A model generated the notes under the pieces. That model searched no databases. It saw only the letters and a list, made by a program, of their open reading frames with translations, and had not been told where the DNA came from. A stretch of DNA of 64,000 nt from Flavobacterium sp. (GTDB lineage Bacteria > Bacteroidota > Bacteroidia > Flavobacteriales > Flavobacteriaceae), in assembly GCA_030153045.1 (NCBI GenBank), contig JASLID010000095.1:7519-71518 (forward strand), written 5' to 3'. A program made the position numbers and the translations under genes. Shown piece after piece: positions 58,967 to 64,000 of the stretch (its first letter is position 1; the number at the start of each line of letters is the position of its first letter).

Positions 58967-59263
58967 TTAATCTATAAAATTAAACTTTGTTATTCTTGTT
59001 TTATCGTAAAACTCTATCCACTCCTGAGTAGTATTCTCATTTGTAATATAAAGTTTAAATCCGTTTTCAGTTTCTATGATTTCAGAAATTGTTCTCTCGA
59101 CTTTCTTCCCATCAATATCAAACCTTCTAACTCCTCCTACGGCATAAACCATATTCATAAAATTAGTTACTTCTGAATCAGGTTTGTTGACTACAACTTC
59201 AACTGATATTTGTCTTATTCTTGATCTCATAATTACATTGCTGATGAAGTTACTTTTTGCCAA
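58967..59263 (-). CDS. hypothetical protein, 98 aa
   Basis: A strand-rich protein with VEVVVNKPDSEVTNFMNMVYA and NGFKLYITNENTTQEWIEFYD. It overlaps the tail-fibre gene by 31 bases and the next gene follows after 1 base. It could be a fibre accessory or a small head protein. No family is recognised. Confidence 0.55.
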   Translation of the reverse strand: MAKSNFISNVIMRSRIRQISVEVVVNKPDSEVTNFMNMVYAVGGVRRFDIDGKKVERTISEIIETENGFKLYITNENTTQEWIEFYDKTRITKFNFID

Positions 59264-60825
59264 ATTGTTCCGTCATAAAAACATTTTGTGTTTAATGTTG
59301 TGTTGAAAACTTCTGCTCCTTTTGTCATTCCTATAAAAGCATTAATTTCTGTTGTTGTGTGTCTTGGCAGATAAGCCACTTCTGAATTTTCATTACCTAT
59401 TACAATTGTATTATCTCCTTCTCCAACTGAATTGCTACCTATTATTATTTGATTAATTGGGTTTAAATTCCCGCTTTTTGTTTTAATTGCGTTTCCTATG
59501 ATGGTGCAATTGTTAGCCGTCTCAGTAAAAACTTCGTCTTCTGTTCTACTTAATGCAGAAAATCCAATTACAGTATTGAAGGAGGACGCTCCTGCTGATT
59601 TATACATAGCGTCATATCCTATTCCTACATTTTGTACACCTGTTGTTACTTCCGCACAAGATTCATAACCAATCGCTGTATTTTGAATGCCTGTTGTTAA
59701 ATCTCTCAAAGAAGCGTTTCCAAATGCTGAATTATCATTCTCTGTTGCATTTCTAAGAGCTTCTGTCCCAAACGCGGTATTCCTAAGCCCTGTTGAGTTT
59801 GTAATAAAAGCATCTTCTCCGAAAACTGTATTAGACGGAAGATTTGATAACCCATTGCTAAATACATTACCAAAAAATTTAACTGACTTATTCCCTCTTA
59901 TTTCTAAAATAATTGCATCTGCACTATTTTTGATTCTTTTGATTATGTCAGCAACTGTTGTTCCATATCCTTTTTCTTCAAAAGAAGCTTCTCCGGCAGG
60001 TTGTATGACATTAACATTTGACTTAATCTGTTTAGCATTGTTATAATAAACAGTTTTTGAATCTAAATTGTGTACTCTGTTTGCTGTAAAAGTTAAATCA
60101 GTTATAGCGAAGTTTGTATTTGATAATGAAGCAGTAATAGAAATTCTACCCGTTTCATTTCCTGAAACAATTTCTTTTGTAAAAGTTACACTAGAATCCG
60201 ACGAATACAATGTGTAATATTCTTGTTTATAAGTAGCGGGATTGTACCATTTATATATATTAACACCACCCCCTAAATTAGTTTGTCCTTTTTGTTCTAA
60301 GAAAATTACTCCTGTTTCAACTTCGTCTTCGTCTAATTCTTTTGTGATGCTAAATCCAACAGAACCAATTGAGTAAAACTCTTCTCTACCTTCTGCAAGA
60401 TTAAATCCTTTGTAAAAACTGATAGATTCCGACAAATTACTAGCTACTAAACTGATTGGGATAAAATCATCATTTGTTACTGGAGTTTCGATTAATCCAA
60501 TAACAATATTTTGAAGTTTTAATTGGTATTTGTCTCCGTTTACATTTAGTATCACTACTTCATATCTTTGGATAATATGAGAAGGATTTAAAGCGTTGGC
60601 TACTTCTTCCGGTGTAGTCAAAACTCCTTCATAAACTATTTCAGTTACTTTTAGAGTTCCTCCAGTCTCAGGAGAAAGACCTGATATTAAATAATTTCTT
60701 AAAGCTGATACTGGAAAACTCTTGGTTTCCTTCTTTATAGTGTCTCCGTTTGTACCTACAAGAAAGTCATTATCTGAAATTGGATTCTTGTCAGCATACG
60801 CATTTTTATTTCTAATGGCTGTCAT
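59233..60825 (-). CDS. tail fibre/receptor-binding protein with YadA-like repeats
   Basis: Residues about 330-450 contain a run of degenerate 15-residue repeats of the form N-T-A-F/I-G...A.......G: NTVFGEDAFITN, NTAFGTEALRNA, NSAFGNASLRDL, NTAIGYESCAEV, NVGIGYDAMYK. These are left-handed beta-roll repeats like the YadA head, seen in trimeric phage fibres and surface adhesins. The N-terminal part probably attaches to the virion. It lies upstream of the lysis genes and probably binds the host surface. Confidence 0.75.
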   Translation of the reverse strand: MTAIRNKNAYADKNPISDNDFLVGTNGDTIKKETKSFPVSALRNYLISGLSPETGGTLKVTEIVYEGVLTTPEEVANALNPSHIIQRYEVVILNVNGDKYQLKLQNIVIGLIETPVTNDDFIPISLVASNLSESISFYKGFNLAEGREEFYSIGSVGFSITKELDEDEVETGVIFLEQKGQTNLGGGVNIYKWYNPATYKQEYYTLYSSDSSVTFTKEIVSGNETGRISITASLSNTNFAITDLTFTANRVHNLDSKTVYYNNAKQIKSNVNVIQPAGEASFEEKGYGTTVADIIKRIKNSADAIILEIRGNKSVKFFGNVFSNGLSNLPSNTVFGEDAFITNSTGLRNTAFGTEALRNATENDNSAFGNASLRDLTTGIQNTAIGYESCAEVTTGVQNVGIGYDAMYKSAGASSFNTVIGFSALSRTEDEVFTETANNCTIIGNAIKTKSGNLNPINQIIIGSNSVGEGDNTIVIGNENSEVAYLPRHTTTEINAFIGMTKGAEVFNTTLNTKCFYDGTIWQKVTSSAM

Positions 60826-60829
60826 AGTA

Positions 60830-61444
60830 TTATTTTTTAAACATTATAAGTTTTAGACTATATATTCCAACTCCGACTGCCGTTGCTTTCCAAAAGTTTT
60901 TCTTTAGCTTTTCTTTTCGGATTTGTTTAGTTTTGTTGTCGTTTATAAATTCAAGGTTTTTATTTGCGTTTTCCATTAAGTCATTTGCTTGTAATAAATA
61001 TGCTTTTTGACCTTCTTGAAACTTTATAATAGAATCTTGTTGTGAAATCTCTACGTTTTTATCCGAAATAACCACATTACAAGCACTATCTTTTAAAACT
61101 GATAGTTCATATGCTTTTTGAATAGTATCGTTGCAGTCTTTGACGTTTTCAATATATTGTGGCTTGTAAGTTTTTCTTTGAAGAGTAGCTAGTTTTGCTT
61201 CGGAAATTCGTGTGTTTTTTTGAGCTGATAATAAATTATTATGTAAAATAGAAATCTCTTTTTCGGAAGCGTCATATTTAGCCATAACTTCTTTATACTC
61301 TACTTTTAAAGAATCAATTGTCTTTTCGTGTTTCTTATTCTCTAAATCTAGTTTATCCGTGTCATTACATTTAAAAAATGCAAATATTAAAATCAACACT
61401 ACAATTAGTGCGAATAAAAATCTTTTGGCTGTTATCTGTGTCAT
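60830..61444 (-). CDS. membrane-anchored coiled-coil protein, spanin-like
   Basis: An N-terminal membrane anchor (RFLFALIVVLILIFAFFKC, residues 8-26) is followed by a long coiled coil (about residues 35-100) and a second hydrophobic stretch at the end (ATAVGVGIYSLKLIMF). Position next to the endolysin gene and this shape fit an inner-membrane spanin of the Rz type, which helps disrupt the outer membrane. The C-terminal second hydrophobic segment is unusual for Rz. Confidence 0.55.
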   Translation of the reverse strand: MTQITAKRFLFALIVVLILIFAFFKCNDTDKLDLENKKHEKTIDSLKVEYKEVMAKYDASEKEISILHNNLLSAQKNTRISEAKLATLQRKTYKPQYIENVKDCNDTIQKAYELSVLKDSACNVVISDKNVEISQQDSIIKFQEGQKAYLLQANDLMENANKNLEFINDNKTKQIRKEKLKKNFWKATAVGVGIYSLKLIMFKK

Positions 61445-61450
61445 AATATT

Positions 61451-61990
61451 TTACTTAACTAAATGTTCAAAGTGCATTCCAAAGATAGGTTTTTTATGTT
61501 TTATTGACCAACTTACGCTTCCGTTGCCTAGATTTAATTCTCTTTGTGCTTCTAATTGTGAACCGTATTCTTTGCCTGTTTCAATGCATGTTACAGATTT
61601 GCTTCTATTATGTTCTTTTCCAAATTTGCCTTTAAACAAAGAAGCCACTTTTTGTTTTTGTTTTTTAGAAGTAGGTATTCCTTTTCTGGAAGCCGACATT
61701 TTATTTTTTGATTCTTTGGTATGCTTTAGACCAAATGTAGAACCACCCCCATCAGTTTTATTTACTAATAGATTTCTGCCTATTCTTTTTATCCAATATT
61801 TTTCTAATTCAAAAGAATCGTACTCGGATAATTCGCTTTCCAAAATTATTATATCGTATCCATTAAAACTAGATATTTCTTTCCATTCTTTGCTTTTATT
61901 ACTATGTATCTCACTTCTTTTGCCCAGTCCTTTACCCACATAAAATGGTCGTCCTGTGTCTAGTCTAATATGTAAGTAAACGTAAAACAT
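61451..61990 (-). CDS. GIY-YIG homing-type endonuclease with NUMOD modules
   Basis: I start it at 61990 (MFYVYLHIRL), where the ATG overlaps the endolysin stop (TAATG). An ATG 27 bases upstream would add 9 residues. The GIY-YIG core is FYVYL ... RPFYVGKG (residues 2-20), with ILESELSEYDSFELEKYWI carrying the catalytic Glu. A NUMOD3-type motif (HTKESKNKMSASRKG) and a NUMOD1-type end (CIETGKEYGSQLEAQREL) follow. It is inserted in the lysis operon. Confidence 0.85.
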   Translation of the reverse strand: MFYVYLHIRLDTGRPFYVGKGLGKRSEIHSNKSKEWKEISSFNGYDIIILESELSEYDSFELEKYWIKRIGRNLLVNKTDGGGSTFGLKHTKESKNKMSASRKGIPTSKKQKQKVASLFKGKFGKEHNRSKSVTCIETGKEYGSQLEAQRELNLGNGSVSWSIKHKKPIFGMHFEHLVK

Positions 61991-62454
61991 TAAGCTTTTA
62001 TTTGAAAGTGCATCCAATCTCTATTTTCTTCCCTTCCTAGACTTTCAAAACCATGCTTATAAAATATATCAATCATTTGTTTATATTCTGGTCTTGCAAA
62101 TCTTGCTGTTTTAGAAGTTTCTTTTAATTGGTTTCTAAGAGGATCTAAATCTATTGCTATTCCCCAACTATGTCTTGAATAATCAGAACCGCCTCTCATT
62201 GCTCTAAAATTAAAACAACCTCCAAATAAATCAATTCCTAATTCTTTAATTTTAGGCAATCCGTAAACCTCTAATAATTCAGTAAAAACATTTGTGAAAT
62301 TTTCTGCTACTAATTTATGACAACGCATAGTTTTCACTTCTGTTTTTATATCCCAAGCTAATCGCATAGGATAAGGTAATTTTATGGCTGTCAAATAACT
62401 GCCTTGTTGATTTGGCTTACCGAATATCTCTATCGCTTCTTTTGTTGTTATCAT
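61990..62454 (-). CDS. M15-type peptidase endolysin
   Basis: The sequence MRGGSDYSRHSWGIAIDLDP (about residues 92-111) supplies the zinc ligands of VanY/M15 peptidases (SxHxxGxAxD). DWMHFQIK near the end supplies the last His. Such enzymes cleave the peptidoglycan peptide stem during lysis. The 154 residues form one catalytic domain with no cell-wall binding module, as is usual in Gram-negative hosts. Confidence 0.85.
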   Translation of the reverse strand: MITTKEAIEIFGKPNQQGSYLTAIKLPYPMRLAWDIKTEVKTMRCHKLVAENFTNVFTELLEVYGLPKIKELGIDLFGGCFNFRAMRGGSDYSRHSWGIAIDLDPLRNQLKETSKTARFARPEYKQMIDIFYKHGFESLGREENRDWMHFQIKA

Positions 62455-62587
62455 CTTTTTTGGTTTTTTTAAATAGTTTACAAAGTTTTTTCTCTCCTTT
62501 TTCTATGCAAATTAAAAGAGCATCTAAGTTTTCACGCAAAGATTCTTTTTCTGTGTCTTTTTTTTCTATGGGGAAACACATAATCAT
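62417..62587 (-). CDS. 56-aa cysteine-containing protein overlapping the endolysin start
   Basis: ATG 62587 opens a 56-residue Lys/Glu-rich frame (MIMCFPIEKKDTEKESLREN to RDIR) with four Cys. It overlaps the endolysin gene by 38 bases. It fills the gap between the 93-aa gene and endolysin genes. It may be a small lysis regulator, but this is only positional. Confidence 0.4.
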   Translation of the reverse strand: MIMCFPIEKKDTEKESLRENLDALLICIEKGEKKLCKLFKKTKKDDNNKRSDRDIR

Positions 62588-62592
62588 ATCTT

Positions 62593-62874
62593 TTACTTTT
62601 TATAAAGTTGGTATAACTTGTCAATTCCATCTCTGTATTGATTCGTTATATTTAATATCAACGTATTAAATTCTTTAATTTCAGCGGAATGTTGTCTGTG
62701 TAAAACTTCTCTTTCTGCTGAAAATTCCTTGTACATGGCTTGATTTGTCTTGAAAAGATGATAAATCACGAATCCAAATGCTAATATAAAAGCCATCAAA
62801 ATCCCTTGTATTGTTGCGTCGTTCCAAGATACTACATCGTGTATTTGACTTGTTGTTACTTGTAATTTAACCAT
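62593..62874 (-). CDS. holin-like membrane protein, 93 aa
   Basis: One transmembrane helix (IQGILMAFILAFGFVIYHLF, residues 22-41) is followed by a charged coiled coil (EFSAEREVLHRQHSAEIKE). Small phage holins or pinholin-associated proteins have such a layout in Bacteroidetes phages. It starts 8 bases inside the preceding gene. Confidence 0.55.
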   Translation of the reverse strand: MVKLQVTTSQIHDVVSWNDATIQGILMAFILAFGFVIYHLFKTNQAMYKEFSAEREVLHRQHSAEIKEFNTLILNITNQYRDGIDKLYQLYKK

Positions 62875-63208
62875 TCTTTATTCTTTTGTCTAGTTCTAAA
62901 ATAAGTGTTAGTGTCAAAATTACAGAAAAAATCACAATAACATACCAAAAATTATAAAATTCTTCTTCCATGTAGTTCCCTATAATATCAACTATGTTTA
63001 TGGCAATCAATCCAATAGGAGATAATCTTGTAAACCAACAATATTTTCCGTAGTAAAAATGTAAAAGAAAAAGAACATTTGTTGCTATTGAATAGCCTAC
63101 TAAATTCCCTACAACTACGTAATTATAATCGAAAAATACCGATAATAAAGATGCTACCAATAAAACTATTGGTAGCAAATAAACATATTGTTTTAGCCAA
63201 AACTGCAT
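62867..63208 (-). CDS. four-helix membrane protein, 113 aa, lysis region
   Basis: At least four hydrophobic segments are visible: YLLPIVLLVASLLSVFF, VVGNLVGYSIATNVLF, IGLIAINIVDIIGNY and WYVIVIFSVILTLTLIL. The position among holin-like genes makes it a holin candidate. No family is recognised. Confidence 0.55.
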   Translation of the reverse strand: MQFWLKQYVYLLPIVLLVASLLSVFFDYNYVVVGNLVGYSIATNVLFLLHFYYGKYCWFTRLSPIGLIAINIVDIIGNYMEEEFYNFWYVIVIFSVILTLTLILELDKRIKNG

Positions 63209-63465
63209 TACTGCCCTTTAGGGTTTTTAATTCCTCCTCCTCCAATATCAGAGTCTTCATCTTTACCAAAAAACTTACCATTAGAATCTTGTGTAAGATT
63301 CTTTATGATATAAGCTATAAAAGCAGAAATGGCTATTTTATATATAGCGTCTAAATCCGTAAGTGTTGGGATAAACTCTTGTAGGTAATAAAGAACAGGT
63401 GTTCCTACTCCTAAAATAAGCCCTTTTAAAAAGTCCTTCCAATTTAATTTTAATAATTTACTCAT
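63208..63465 (-). CDS. small holin-like protein, 85 aa
   Basis: It begins MSKLLKLNWKDFLKGLILGVGTPVLYYLQ (in parts MSKLLKLNWKDFLKG and LILGVGTPVLYYLQ). It has two hydrophobic segments and a polar Gly-rich tail (SDIGGGGIKNPKGQ). This layout ('LNWKDF.KG...A...P.L..L') is common for small putative holins in Bacteroidetes phages. It shares one base with the next gene (TAATG type). Confidence 0.65.
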   Translation of the reverse strand: MSKLLKLNWKDFLKGLILGVGTPVLYYLQEFIPTLTDLDAIYKIAISAFIAYIIKNLTQDSNGKFFGKDEDSDIGGGGIKNPKGQ

Positions 63466-63482
63466 TGTTTGTTTATTTAAGG

Positions 63483-63932
63483 TTATAATATTTTCGCTAA
63501 TTTTGGTACACTTTGACGATATGTAAAATCCGTTATTCCTAAGGCTAATATTTTGGCGTTACACTCGTCTTTTAACGCTTGTTCTTCGTCCCACGCAGAT
63601 TGAGGTACAATATAAGGCGTTAAGTTGAAATAATTATGTTTCTGTATCTTGTTGTAGTGTTTCATCATCAAATCATCGATTCTTTGAGTATAATCAAAAT
63701 CAATTGCAATGGCTTTTTTAATATTTTCCGCCAACAAATCCGCTTCGGTAAATCCCTCTACAAAAATACCATTAACTCTTTTAGGAGTTTTACAAGACTC
63801 TATAAATAGTTTTTCTTCTTCTGTAATCACAACACGAGTGCAATTGTTAAATAAAGATAAATCTTTGTTTATTGCAATAATTAAATTTGTTTCATTTTTA
63901 ATTATTGCGGTGTTTATTATTTCTTCATTCAT
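63483..63932 (-). CDS. hypothetical protein, 149 aa
   Basis: A mixed alpha/beta protein with SCKTPKRVNGIFVEGFTEADL (pieces SCKTPKRVNG and IFVEGFTEADL), NIKKAIAIDFDYTQRIDDLM and WDEEQALKDECNAKILALG. It lies between a cut gene at the right edge and the lysis genes, and could be a tail-associated protein. No family is recognised. Confidence 0.5.
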   Translation of the reverse strand: MNEEIINTAIIKNETNLIIAINKDLSLFNNCTRVVITEEEKLFIESCKTPKRVNGIFVEGFTEADLLAENIKKAIAIDFDYTQRIDDLMMKHYNKIQKHNYFNLTPYIVPQSAWDEEQALKDECNAKILALGITDFTYRQSVPKLAKIL

Positions 63933-63934
63933 TA

Positions 63935-64000
63935 CTATTGTTTTTTATAAATTACATTAAATGATATAGAATAAGAAGGGCTAGATACCGTTGTTTCTCT
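63935..64000 (-). CDS. partial gene at the right edge
   Basis: The last 21 codons of a leftward gene are visible (ending SYSISFNVIYKKQ) before TAG at 63937-63935. It stops 2 bases before the 149-aa gene. Alternating hydrophobic residues suggest a strand at the protein's C-terminus. It is too short to assign. Confidence 0.5.
   Translation of the reverse strand, partial: RETTVSSPSYSISFNVIYKKQ

Overview
The window is almost entirely one phage or prophage genome of a Flavobacteriia-type (Bacteroidetes) host. The evidence is the AT-rich DNA, promoters of the form TTTG-N17-21-TAnnTTTG, start codons without Shine-Dalgarno sequences, secreted proteins ending their signal peptide in 'GQ', and families typical of flavobacterial phages (DUF3127, NdpA-like, NUMOD4/HNH/AP2). 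A tyrosine recombinase and an antirepressor indicate a temperate life style. Both window ends cut through genes, so the genome is longer than 64 kb. No DNA polymerase or replicative helicase is seen here.

Layout. (1) 1-4062, minus strand: an early-type operon of small genes with a RusA-like resolvase and a NinG-like protein, driven by a canonical promoter with operator-like repeats at 4072-4135. (2) 4140-5784: 1.6 kb without credible genes, rich in hairpins and ending in a tRNA T-arm/acceptor-like element. (3) 5785-22877, plus strand: small accessory genes, integrase, a recombination pair (Rad52-like annealing protein and PD-(D/E)XK nuclease), DUF3127, an NdpA-like protein, and a replication module (winged-helix initiator-like protein and a free-standing DnaA domain IV). 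(4) about 23031-28016, plus strand: an integron-type gene-cassette array, with eight attC-like sites, a ninth truncated one, and no integron integrase in the window (a CALIN-like array). Its cargo includes three methyltransferase-type proteins and several small phage genes. (5) 28003-30826: Rha/antirepressor and small genes, ending in a bidirectional terminator. (6) 30879-64000, minus strand: the virion and lysis operons. In transcription order these are lysis genes and tail fibre, TerL (886 aa), portal (811 aa), basic protein, scaffold-like protein, major capsid protein, four connector/ring/muzzle-type genes including one of 1352 aa, then candidate ejection proteins including one of 2577 aa. 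This order resembles crAss-like and other Bacteroidetes podoviruses.

Two things stand out. First, the cassette array: imperfect inverted repeats, each opening with YAAC just after a stop codon and closing with GTT, separate single-gene units in one orientation. Several genes begin translation inside the arm of the preceding site. Second, four loci (15.2, 18.0, 40.2 and 49.0 kb) carry a TAnnTTTG promoter followed by an H-type pseudoknot leader and then an HNH endonuclease gene, directly or after one small gene. The four leaders share the fold but not the paired sequences, so the window itself shows compensatory variation in a structured RNA I cannot match to a known family.

Free-standing endonucleases are frequent: four HNH genes, one GIY-YIG gene and one lone AP2 domain. 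Most small genes in regions 1 and 3 are unrecognised and are described only by what is visible.
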